DNA from: Tolypeutes matacus
Taxonomy: Eukaryota; Chordata; Mammalia; Cingulata; Chlamyphoridae
Reading direction: 5' to 3'
Assembly (NCBI GenBank): GCA_026826555.1
Contig: JAKSZT010000142.1
Location: forward strand, 388,075-452,074
DNA length: 64,000 bases
Positions 34,440-44,568 of this stretch are shown one piece after another. Under the pieces are notes generated by a model. It saw only the letters and a list, made by a program, of their open reading frames with translations. It made no database searches and was not told where the DNA came from. The first letter of the stretch is position 1; each line of letters opens with the position of its first letter. A program made the translations under genes and the position numbers.

Positions 34440-34490
34440 AGTGCCAACTGGCAACACAACTGGAAAAAGACCTTGAATAAAAGGGGGAAA

Positions 34491-34890
34491 NNNNNNNNNN
34501 NNNNNNNNNNNNNNNNNNNNNNNNNNNNNNNNNNNNNNNNNNNNNNNNNNNNNNNNNNNNNNNNNNNNNNNNNNNNNNNNNNNNNNNNNNNNNNNNNNNN
34601 NNNNNNNNNNNNNNNNNNNNNNNNNNNNNNNNNNNNNNNNNNNNNNNNNNNNNNNNNNNNNNNNNNNNNNNNNNNNNNNNNNNNNNNNNNNNNNNNNNNN
34701 NNNNNNNNNNNNNNNNNNNNNNNNNNNNNNNNNNNNNNNNNNNNNNNNNNNNNNNNNNNNNNNNNNNNNNNNNNNNNNNNNNNNNNNNNNNNNNNNNNNN
34801 NNNNNNNNNNNNNNNNNNNNNNNNNNNNNNNNNNNNNNNNNNNNNNNNNNNNNNNNNNNNNNNNNNNNNNNNNNNNNNNNNNNNNNNNNN
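34491..34890. other. Assembly gap, 400 N
   Basis: Exactly 400 undetermined bases inside the unnamed retroelement. True length and content are unknown, so the element's size is an estimate. Confidence 0.99.
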
Positions 34891-37340
34891 GAGCTGCAAC
34901 TCCTACCCTACAGCTCAATGGACTCATCCAAGTCACCTGGTGAGGAGACAACGATGGGCAATGGCCATCCCAGGGAATGGAGAGGGCCTGCATCTGCAGG
35001 CAGGATCATCCCACCCACCATATCCATGGGATATAAGCCCTCTCTCACTTGGAGTTGGAGTGGACATCACCATCCCAGTCCCCTCAGGATTGGGGGAAGA
35101 ACTATGGACTAGAGTGGACTTGATGGTATTCTGTTGTTCACATATGGTGATTCTAGCAATGCAAGAAATTATAACAATGAGGTGGAGCCAGTGACCACTT
35201 GACACTTTTGGGGTAGGGAGGGGATGAGCAGTTGAAATACAGGGGCTTCTTTGGGAGTTGGAGGTTGTCCTGAGTACTGTTGTGGCAACGGATGTAGGCC
35301 ATTTTAAATCAGCACACACCACTCAGAACTGAGTGGGAGAGAGTGTGGTCTACAGTGTGAACTGTGGTCTATGGTTGGTGGCAAGGCTCCAGGATGTGTA
35401 AGTTCATTGAGGGTGGTGGGCCACACTTGTGGGAGATGTTTGTGTGGGATGTGGTGGGAGGTGTGGGAGGTGGGCAACATGGGAATCCCAGTGGGTTCTG
35501 TGTAATATTTTGGGTAATCTAAGCACCTCTTAAAATATATGTATATATATATAAATAACATTTTTGTAAGCAAATACACATATATGCATATATATTTATA
35601 TATCATTTTGCAAATGTTTGTATTTATTGTGAGAATTTTGATTTTTACCCATAATAAAAAAAAAATTTTTTTAAAGGAAAAAAAAAATAAATAAATAAAT
35701 AATAAATAAATAAAAAAGACACTACAAGAAAAGAAAATTCCAGTCAAATCTCTCTAATGAACATAGATGCAAAAATTCTCCAAAAATACTTGCGAATAGA
35801 ATCCAACAGCACATCCAAAGACTTATACATCACGACCAAGTGGGATTTATTCCTGGTATGCAAGGGTGGTTCAACATAAGAAAATCAGTTAATGTAATAC
35901 TCCACATTAATAAATTGTAGGAAAAAAAACACTTGATCCTCTCTATAAATGCAGAAAAGGCATTCAACAAAATCCAGCATCCTTTCTTGAACAAAACACT
36001 TCAAAAGATAAGAATAGAAGGAAAATTCCTCAATATGATAAAAAGCATATATGAAAAACCCACAGCCAGAATGAAACACAATGGGGAAGGTGGAAGGTTT
36101 TCCTTCTAAGATGGGGAACAAAGCAAGGAAGCCCACTATGACCACTGTTATTCAAGATTATACTAGAAATTATAGTTAGAGAATCAGACAAGAAAAAAAA
36201 AAAAAAGAAAGAAAAGAAAAGGAAAGGCATCTAAATAGGAAAAGAGGAAGTAAAACTCTCACTATTTGCAGATGACATGATCCTATATTTAGAAAATTCT
36301 GAAATGTCTACAACAAAGTTACTCGAGCTAATAAATGAGTTCAGCAAAGTGGCAGTATACAAGATCAACACACAAAAATCTGTGATGTTTCTGTACACTA
36401 GTATTGAACAATCTGAGGAGGAAATCAGGGGGAAAATTCCATTTGCAATAGCAACAAAAAGACTCAAACACCTAGGAATCAATTTAACTAAAGAAGTACA
36501 AGACCTATACGCAGAAAACTACAAAAAAAATATGCTAAAAGAAATCAAAGAAGACCTAAACAAATGGAAAGACATTCTGTATTCATGGATTGGAAGACAA
36601 AATATCATGAAGATGTCAATCCTACGCAAACTGATTTATAGATTCAATACAGTACCAATCAAAATTCCAACAGCCTACTTTACAGAAATAGAAAAGGCAA
36701 TTAACCAAATTCATTTGGAAGGGAAAGTGCACCAAAATAACCAAAAGGATTCTAAAAAAGAAGAGTGATGTAGGAGGAATTTCACTGCCTGACCTTGAAA
36801 CATATTACAAAGCTATAGTGATCAAAACAGCATGGTACTGGCATAAAGATAAACACATCGATCAGTGGAATAGAATTGAGAATCCAGAAATAAACCCTCA
36901 CCTCCAAGGCCAACTAGTTTAGGACGAACTTACCAAATCCATGTTAATGGGGCAAAACAGTCTCTTCAACAAATGGTGCTGCGAGTACTGGATATTCATA
37001 ACCAAAAGAATGAAAGAGTACCCCTATCTCACTCCCTATACAAGAATCAAGTCAAAATGGAAAAGACTTAAATATAAAAGCCAGGACCATAAAACTACTA
37101 GAAGAAAATGTAGGGAAACATCTTCAAGAACTTGTGGTAGGTGATGGTTTCTTGGACCATACTCCCAAAACATGAGCAATAAAGGAAAAAATAGTTAAAT
37201 GGGACCTCCTTAAAATTAAACACTTTTACCTAACAGAACTTTGACAAAAGGGTGAAAAGACAGCCAACTCAATAGGAGAAAATATTTGGAAATCACATGT
37301 CCGATAAGGATTTAATCTCATGATATATAAAGAAATGCTA

Positions 37341-37554
37341 TCGTCATAGTGGTCCAGCTGCCTGGCGGGGCCTGAGGCCACGACGAGGGCTCCAGAGCCA
37401 TGACGGGGACCCAAAGGCGCCTCCCCCTGTCCCCCTGGGCAGCACCCCTGCCTTCAGAGCTATGGATGGGCCACCTCCTGGGTTTTCTCCAACAGGGAAG
37501 AGATGGGGATTGGGGCAATAAATAGTCCTCAAGTCACAAAAAAAAAAAAAAAAG
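37341..37554 (+). pseudogene. Retrotransposed 3' end of an unidentified mRNA
   Basis: GC-rich 195-nt stretch, foreign to the surrounding L1, with AATAAA at 37517-37522 and a poly-A run from about 37537. Flanked by perfect 'aaagaaatgcta' (37329-37340, 37555-37566). The first codons could read 'IVIVVQLPGGA' then stop, followed by a short 3' UTR. I do not recognise the parent gene. Classic 5'-truncated processed pseudogene. Confidence 0.88.
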
Positions 37555-38116
37555 AAAGAAATGCTACAACTCAACAATAAAGAGACAAACGACCCAATTG
37601 AAAAATGGGCAAAAGACTTTAATAGGCATTTATCCAAAGAAGAAATTCACATGGTAAGAAAAACTCATGAAAAAATATTCAACATCACTAGCAATTAAGG
37701 AAATGCAAATCAAAGCTACAATAAGATATCGTTTCACACCTATCAGAATGTTCACTATTAAAAAGACAGAGAACTACAAGTATTGGAGAGATGTGGGGAG
37801 ATAGGAACACTTATTCACTGTTGGTGGGAATGAAGAATGGTTCAGCCACTGTGGAGGTCTGCTTGGCAGTTCCTAAAGTTGAATATAGATTTGCCACGTG
37901 ACCCTGCAATACCACTACTTGGTATATACCCAGAACTGAGAGCAGTGACACGAACACACATCTGCACACAGACGTTCATAGCAGTATTATTCATGATTGC
38001 CAAATGTTGGAAACAACCTAGGTGTCCATCAACGGATGAATGGATAAACAAACTGCAGTGTATTCACACAATGGAATATTATGCAGCTGTAAGAAGAAAT
38101 GAAGTCGTACAGCATA

Positions 38117-38617
38117 TGTATTAGTCAGCCAAAGGGGTGCTAATGTGAAATACCAAAACTGGGTTGGTCTTTATAAAGGGTATTTATTTGGGGTAGAAGT
38201 CCACAGATACCAGGCCATAAAGCGTTAAGTTTCTTCTCTCACCACAGTCCATTGCCACGTGTTAGAGCAAGACAGCTGCCGGGCGTTTGCCAGGGTTCAG
38301 GCTTCTGGGGTTCCTCTCTTCCCGGGGCTGTGTTTCTCTCCGGGCTTAACTCCTGTTTCCTCCACAAGGTCAGCTGCAGACGATCGGGCGAACGGCTTGC
38401 TTCTCTTCCCCTGGGGCCTTCTTTCCAACATCAAAACTGCGTCTCAAAAGACTGCTTCAACTGTCCTTTGCCTTGCCTTTTATATTCGATTCCCCACTCA
38501 CCAAGGGGTGGGGCTCAACACCCTAATCCTAACCTAATCATGCCCAGATTAACAGATCAGTTTACAAGCATGATTCAATTATATTTTTGGAATTCATAGT
38601 TACATCAAACTGCCACA
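38117..38617 (-). mobile_element. MaLR-like solo LTR (TGTGGCAGTTTGA type)
   Basis: On the minus strand TGTGGCAGTTTGATGTAACT ... 'CCCCAAATAAATACCCTTT' (AATAAA) ... 'TTTGGCTGACTAATACA', 501 bp, TG...CA ends. 5-bp duplication 'gcata' at 38112-38116 and 38618-38622. Same family as copies at 27958 and 45676. It splits the L1 3' region. Confidence 0.88.
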
Positions 38618-39646
38618 GCATATGACAACATTAATGAACCTGAGGAACATTATGTTGAGTGAAGCAAACCAGACACAAAAGGATAAATACTATATGATTG
38701 CATTACTATGAACTAAATATATTGTGTGATCTCATGGAGTTAATAACTTGACTATGGGACACCAGAAAACAGAATGAGGTTAGAGAATGGAAAGCTGTAT
38801 TAACTTGTGCAGAACTGGTAAAAAAAAGATATGTGTTAATCTTTGGAAATGACTAGAAAAGGTGAAAGCCCAACATGTTTGTAACTAGCAGTGCTATTAT
38901 GTGGGAATGAAAGTGGTTTAAAAGGAAAGTCTAAGGTCATGTAAAATGAAAGCTAAAAAATGTAATATGGAACTGTATAGTATAGTAAAACAGCATGTGA
39001 AATATGAATATGGGTAATATTGCATATACAAGACCGTTTTTCTTTGAGGCTGAACAAATACATGATAATACAAGATGTTAATATCAGGCCAAAAAAAAAA
39101 ATTATGCTAAGTGAAAGAAACCAGACACAAAATACTACATATTTTATTATTCTATTTATATAAAATGTAAATATAAATTAATTTATAAAGATGAAATTAG
39201 ATTAGTGGTTACGTAGGGCTGGGAAAGGATAGAGCGATTGAGAGGTGACTGTTAAGGGGTGAGGAGTTTTTGTTTTTGCAGTAATGAAATTGTTCTAACA
39301 TTTTTTGTGGTGATGAATGCACAACATTTTGATTATACTAAAAGCCATTGATTGTACACTTTGGATAGATCGTTTGGTATGTGAATATATCTCAGTAAAA
39401 TTGCTTAATAAATAAATGTGCAAGAGTTGCCAGAAATAGCAGCTGTGTACAGCAGAGGAAGCACAGAGAGATTGAGAGGTGATGAATTTGTCTGTTTTTT
39501 GTTTATTATTATTTTTGAAATAATTAAAATGGTATGTGATAATACCAAATACCATTGATTGTACACTTTGGATGGATTGTATGCTTGGTTAATATGAATC
39601 AATAAAACTGATTTGTTTAAAAAAAAAAAAAAACTCTATGGAAACA

Positions 39647-40578
39647 ATAGTCTCTCTCAGCCAGGCTAGTTGTACTCATAAGCAGGTATGAAGGGGCCCA
39701 AAGCCCTTCCTTGGACAGAGGTACCTCATGTATGTAAAGGTTATACAATGCACAATACAGGGTACAGTTTGGTTCCCTAAGACATCTACCTCAGACTCTC
39801 CAGGTGAGTGTATTCTGGTCTGAGAACATTCCTGAATCCAGTACTACATAACCATAACAGGGATCAGTTCCTGGATCTCTGTGAGTCCTGCTAACAAGCC
39901 CTTAGGGAAGTCATAGGACTTATCCTGAAGAAAAGTCAGTATATATGATATATTTTAGAAGTTGGACAGCTGTCAAGAATGGCAGACAGGCAGAAAATAA
40001 TGTGTTTTATGTTTTGTTTTGTTTTTAGTACCAATTGTTCCTATCCATTTTGAGGGAAGGGGAAGAGGAGTTGGCAGATCACAGAACTAAGCATCCAAAG
40101 AAACCTATTGACCTTTGCATTCCCCTCAAAATTCAGACACACATATAATCTCCCATTTCAGGGACATCACCGGCTGCCTAACATCCTATCTACTGATGCC
40201 CAGGGTGATGACCCTCCCACCTCTAAAGAAAGCTTTTCAGAAACAACCACTGTGCTGAATATCTACTTAATCCCCTATTGGCAATTAAATGACTTTCATA
40301 CTTTGTTTGATGAAGTTGGTGGGAGAGTAACAATGGTGGTATCTAAGTCTTATTACTTTGGAGGAGCAGTTGACATTGATATTATGAGCTGGAATTGACC
40401 TTAACCTCTGATAGGTAAAAAAAAAAAAAAAAAAAAAACCTTGGCAGAGCTAAAATAGGCCAGGCTCTACCTAGAGTGTCACCATATTCCTACTTATAGT
40501 TTATTATAAATTAAGGCAAGAGCTCAGGTGCAAACTGTTCAAAAATAAAACAACAAAAGTAAAAAGTAAGAACAAGAA
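39647..40578. other. Intergenic; open frame 40108-40398 unrecognised
   Basis: Unique DNA ending in a 22-A run at about 40418. A 96-codon plus-strand frame ('IPYWQLNDFHTLFDEVGG') precedes the A run. There is no AATAAA, no visible duplication and no known homology, so a decayed retrocopy is possible but not supported. Confidence 0.4.
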
Positions 40579-40946
40579 AGGCCATTTTAAATCAGCACAC
40601 ACCACTCAGAACTGTGTGGGAGAGAGTGTGGTCTACGGTGTGAACTGTGGTCTATGGTTGGTGGCAAGGCCCCAGGATGTGTAAGTCCATTGAGGGTGGT
40701 GGGCCACACTTGTGGGAGATGTTTGTGTGGGATGTGGTGGGAGGTGTGGGAGGTGGGCAACATGGGAATCCCAGTGGGTTCCGTGTAATATTTTGGGTAT
40801 CTAAGCACCTCTTAAAATATATTTATATATATACATAAATAACATTTTTGTAAGCATATGCACATATATGCATATATATTTATATATCATTTTGCAAATG
40901 TTGGTATGTATTGTGAAAATTTTGATTTTTACCCACAATAAAAAAA
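40579..40946 (+). mobile_element. Unnamed non-coding retroelement, copy B (5'-truncated)
   Basis: Matches 35297-35665 of copy A through 'ggccattttaaatcagcaca', 'ggtgtgggaggtgggcaaca' and the end 'tttttacccacaataaaa', with about 15 differences in 368 bp by eye. Starts abruptly in 'ggcc', consistent with 5' truncation, and is followed by a (GAAA)n tract that may have grown from its tail. A target-site duplication is masked by the simple repeat. Confidence 0.85.
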
Positions 40947-40992
40947 TGAATGAAAGAAAGAAAGAAAGAAAGAAAGAAAGGAAGAAAGACAA
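40947..40992. repeat. (GAAA)n microsatellite
   Basis: About ten 'gaaa' units directly after the A tail of copy B, a usual way for such microsatellites to arise. Confidence 0.9.
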
Positions 40993-41985
40993 ACAGGGAG
41001 GTTGGCAAGTGACATAAAGTAAGCTTCCAAGAATGAACAAACTCAGAATGGAAGGGAAAGTGAAAGCCAGAAGGAAGAATGGGGGTTCTTTGGCCTACAA
41101 AGGAGAGAACAAAGACAGATTGATCCCTAATAATATCGAGTCTAATTTAGTGCAAAATTAAAAATCAGGCAAAACGATTAAACACAGGGAAATATCTATG
41201 TCTATTGAAATTAAAAGTTACAATACCAGAAAAAGCAGCCAGTATTCAAAATTAGTCCCTTAGAAACAAAAAGTAATTATGAAAAGCAGAAGCCAATTTA
41301 CAAAGAAAAAAGCATAGTAAATCCAAGCCAAATCAAATTTAGACAGGACAAACAGCTCTATCCTCCCCAACATCTTGCATTACCTCTTTGTCTCTATTCC
41401 TGCTAAGTAACCAACCAGCAGACTATGAAGTGGCTTTAAAAAATTAAAGACATTATTTTTCCTTTGCTTCTGAACAATTTGAGCTGACAGATATATGTCT
41501 TTGACAGCACTGACCTAACTCATCAAGAAAGCACACTAATTTACTGATGTGAAAACATATGCAAGATATATTAACGTAAAATAAGCAAGATGTAAAACAG
41601 TACATATAACATGTTTGTTTTGTGTAGAGCAATAACAGGGGGGAAATAAGATTATGCATTTGTATTGGTTTATATTTACGTCAGCCTAGAAGAATACACA
41701 AGAAACTAATAAAAGTGGTTACCAGTGTATGGGGAAGGGAAGGAAGAGTAGGGGACAAAATGGAGGTGAGAATTTTCACTGTTTATGTTTATGTTGCTTA
41801 ATTTTTGAACTATGTGATTGTATCATCTATTCAAAATTTTTAGCTATAAAGAGAGAACTATTAATACTTAAGAGTGTTTTCATTTCTAAATTGTTTATCT
41901 TGTGCCTTTATATTTTATAACAGCTTGTTCTTTTAAACACTACAAAAGACCTTGAGCAATTTCTGACTAAAAAATTAAATATTCA
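40993..41985. other. Intergenic, nothing recognised
   Basis: AT-rich unique DNA without convincing open frames. Confidence 0.45.
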
Positions 41986-42362
41986 ACACGCATTCAAAAG
42001 ATATAAACTATTAGAAAATTAGGAATAGAGAAAATTTTAATATTCTATCTTAGAATAACCAAGAGACAATATCATATTTAATGGTGAAATGTTATCATTT
42101 TAACAGTGTTTTGGGATTTCTTGCCAAAGCCCTAAGTCATAAGATAGAAATAAAAACTATAATTATTGGAAAGGAAGATGGACAAGTATCATTATTTGTG
42201 AATAAAATTATTATATACATGAAAATCAAATCAATTTTAAAATCAGTAGCATGTATAAGTACAGTAAAATAACTATGTACAAGGTAAATATATAAAAACA
42301 ATTACTTTTCTGCAAGTTATCAATAATCAAGAGAGAAAACAGAGAAGTGAATTTCTTTCTTT

Positions 42363-43128
42363 TTAGATTTTGTATTTTTTAACTTTTCATTATGAAATAA
42401 TTTCAGACCTGGAAAATAGTTGCAAAGAATTCCCCATATACACTTTATCCAGTTTATCCAATTTTAATACCTTACATAAGCATAGTACAACTATTAACAC
42501 TGATGCAATACTGTTAACCTATAAACCTTCAAATTTCATCAGTTGTTTCATTAACATCCTTTTTCTGGACATCCAATCCAAGGTTAAATATTGTATTTAG
42601 TTACCATGTGTCCAGTCTTTGTCTTTCTTGACCTTGACTCTTTTGAAGTATGTTTTGAAGAATTGATTTGGGTTTGCCTAATGTTTCCTTATGATTAAAT
42701 CCAGATTATGCTTTCTTGTCAGGAATACCACAGAAGTCATGTTATGACCTTCTTAGTGCATCCTATTAGACAGTACAGGAAGTTGATAACTTTGATCACT
42801 TAGTGAAGGTGGTATCTGCTAGGTTTCTCCACTCTAAAGTTACTATTTTCCTTTTGCAATTAATAAATATCTCTTTATTAATTTACTTTGAGACTATGTA
42901 AATATCTGGTTCTTCATCATACTTTCACCTACCAAAGTTTCAGAATCTATTGATTCTTGCCTGAAACAATTATTACTGTGGTATTTGCCAAATGGTGATT
43001 ATTTCCAATATTTCTTCTACTTTTATTTTATAATAGAATTCTATTATAACAATGAGGTGTCTCTTTCCTCCACTTACTTATTGATTCAAATATTTATTTC
43101 AGTATGAATTCATGGATATAGGAATTCT
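42363..43128 (-). repeat. Old L1 3' UTR, minus
   Basis: Complement of a known L1M-type 3' UTR: 'gaataccacagaagtcatgt', 'gatcacttagtgaaggtgg', 'ctccactctaaagttactat', 'actttgagactatgtaaata' in order. Confidence 0.75.
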
Positions 43129-43129
43129 T

Positions 43130-43388
43130 CCCATCCCCCCCACCCCCACCCCCACCCCACCCCCAGTTGGCTGTCGTCTGTTTGCTCATTTTTTGCTGGT
43201 TGCTTTGTTCATTGTCTGTTCATTTGTTTTTGCTCATTGTTTCCTCATTGTTTTTGCTCATTGTCTGCTCGTGATTTTTGCTTAATGTCTGCTCCTTGTT
43301 TGTTTCCTTTAGGAGGCACCAGAACCAAACCCAGGACTTCCCATGTGGGAGGCAGACACTCAACTGCTTGAGCCACATCCACTCCTGG
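43130..43388 (-). mobile_element. Long DAS-like SINE, minus
   Basis: C-rich start (a (CCCCA)n run at 43134-43165), then the complement of a 'gcagacaatgagcaaa'-type body, then 'ggaggcaccagaaccaaacc' and 'gcttgagccacatccactcc', the tRNA-like head. No clear duplication found. Confidence 0.85.
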
Positions 43389-44568
43389 AATTCTTTTTAA
43401 TAGCAACAAAAACATAACATATCTAGGACTATCCCTAAACATAACAAGAGCCCTTTATTTTTAATAAAACTGTAAATATACAATGAAAAATATAAAACTG
43501 TATAAAATTCATAAACTAAAAATATAAAAAGTTTGCAAAATTGAAGAGATATATACCTGGATTGAAAGACTCAGAAAATCTTGATTCATACAAAATAAAT
43601 GTATAGCTTCAATGAAACTTTCACTAAAAATCCCAAAGAGAATTTTTAAAGACTTGGTAAAGTGATTCTGAAAAACACATCAAGAACATCCTAACTATTA
43701 TTTTAAGCTTAGCAAGGGGGAAAAGAAAGGTTGAATCAGTAGAAATGAAATTTACTCTGAAACTACAAATATTAAAACAATACGGTTGTTATTGGCTCAA
43801 GATTTAACAGACAGGTCAATGAAATGAAATTGCTAGCCCTGAAACAGGCTACAGTATATATAATAACTTAATATGTAATATAGAAAGTATTAAATACTAT
43901 TGGAGAAAAGATGGATTGCTCATTTAAAGTCTTGGGAAGACTGACCAATAACTGGGGCAGCTGGGGTGGGGATGGGGGTGAAATATCATATCTAACTAAA
44001 TTAAAATATATTAAAATCATGACTATTTAGTACTGAATATAGTAAAATGCCAGAAAATCTATGTATATATTTCCCTAATCTTTAGACGGCATAAGATTTT
44101 TATGCACACACAAAAAAATGAAATAAATTAAACTGATTATTTGAAAAGGACAAACTTACAAGTGAAAAGTGAAAGATTACAAAATTAAAGTACAAAATAG
44201 GGGAAATCTGCATATAATATTAAGGTCAATGGCTCATAATTTTAAGACATTTTTTTAAAAAGCTCTTACAAGTCAATGACACCCCAATATAAAAATTAGC
44301 AAAGAAAATGAACAATTCCCATAAGGAGAAATACAAATGGCCAATAAATATAAGAAAAGTTATTCAACTTTAATAGTAGTAAAAATGTAAACTACAACTT
44401 CGAAATGCCATTCTTGCTTATTCAAATTGACAAAAATGTTAAACATTCAAAAACCTTCCATGCTGGTGAGTATCCACTGAGATGGCACACTCCCTGACTG
44501 TGGGAGATAATGAGTATTGGTTCCATTTTCTTTGGAAAATTAGGCAGTATTTATCAAGAGTCTTTTAA

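Larger units (their letters stand above)
34148..35714 (+). mobile_element. Unnamed non-coding polyadenylated retroelement, copy A
   Basis: A 1.57-kb block that splits the L1 ORF2. It is bounded by a perfect 15-bp repeat 'aaagacactacaaga' (34133-34147, 35715-35729) and ends in 'tacccataataaaa' followed by an (AAAT)n-rich tail. No open frame of note on either strand (400 bases are unknown). Its last ~368 bp recur at 40579-40946 at about 96% identity by eye count, so it is a repeat family. I do not recognise it as L1, SINE or LTR. It could be a non-autonomous L1-dependent element or an amplified non-coding RNA retrocopy. Confidence 0.8.
32640..38710 (+). pseudogene. L1 ORF2 remnant, multiply interrupted
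   Basis: Endonuclease motifs ('GDFNT', 'SDHNGTKLEINNRQE') and RT motifs (including '[16 protein letters not shown]' near 36255-36300) are readable across frames. The Cys region lies at about 37740-38100. Many stops, frameshifts and three insertions disrupt it. The longest open piece is 36277-36768, 163 codons. Confidence 0.88.
31237..39630 (+). mobile_element. Full-length but dead L1 carrying four nested insertions
   Basis: The 5' edge 'tccaggaaggtggcagac' is a typical L1 5' UTR start and the 3' edge is an A tail at 39618-39633. Both are flanked by 'aaaccctatggagaca' (31221-31236) and 'aaactctatggaaaca' (39631-39646), a 16-bp duplication with two mismatches. Order inside: 5' UTR (to ~32070), ORF1 N-terminal part, an internal deletion joining ORF1 to the ORF2 endonuclease, RT, Cys region and a long 3' UTR. 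Later insertions are a SINE (32523), a 1.57-kb element (34148), an mRNA 3' end (37341) and a solo LTR (38117). Confidence 0.92.

Noticed and set aside
34265..34993. Long open frames on both strands across 34.3-35.0 kb
   Set aside because: They are open only because 400 unknown bases contain no readable stop codons.
40108..40398. 96-codon frame followed by a 22-A run, possible processed gene copy
   Set aside because: No recognised protein, no AATAAA before the A run and no target-site duplication found.
43132..43165. C-rich run as a possible G-quadruplex regulatory element
   Set aside because: It sits at the tail side of a minus-strand SINE with no nearby gene, so it is better explained as tail-derived simple sequence.
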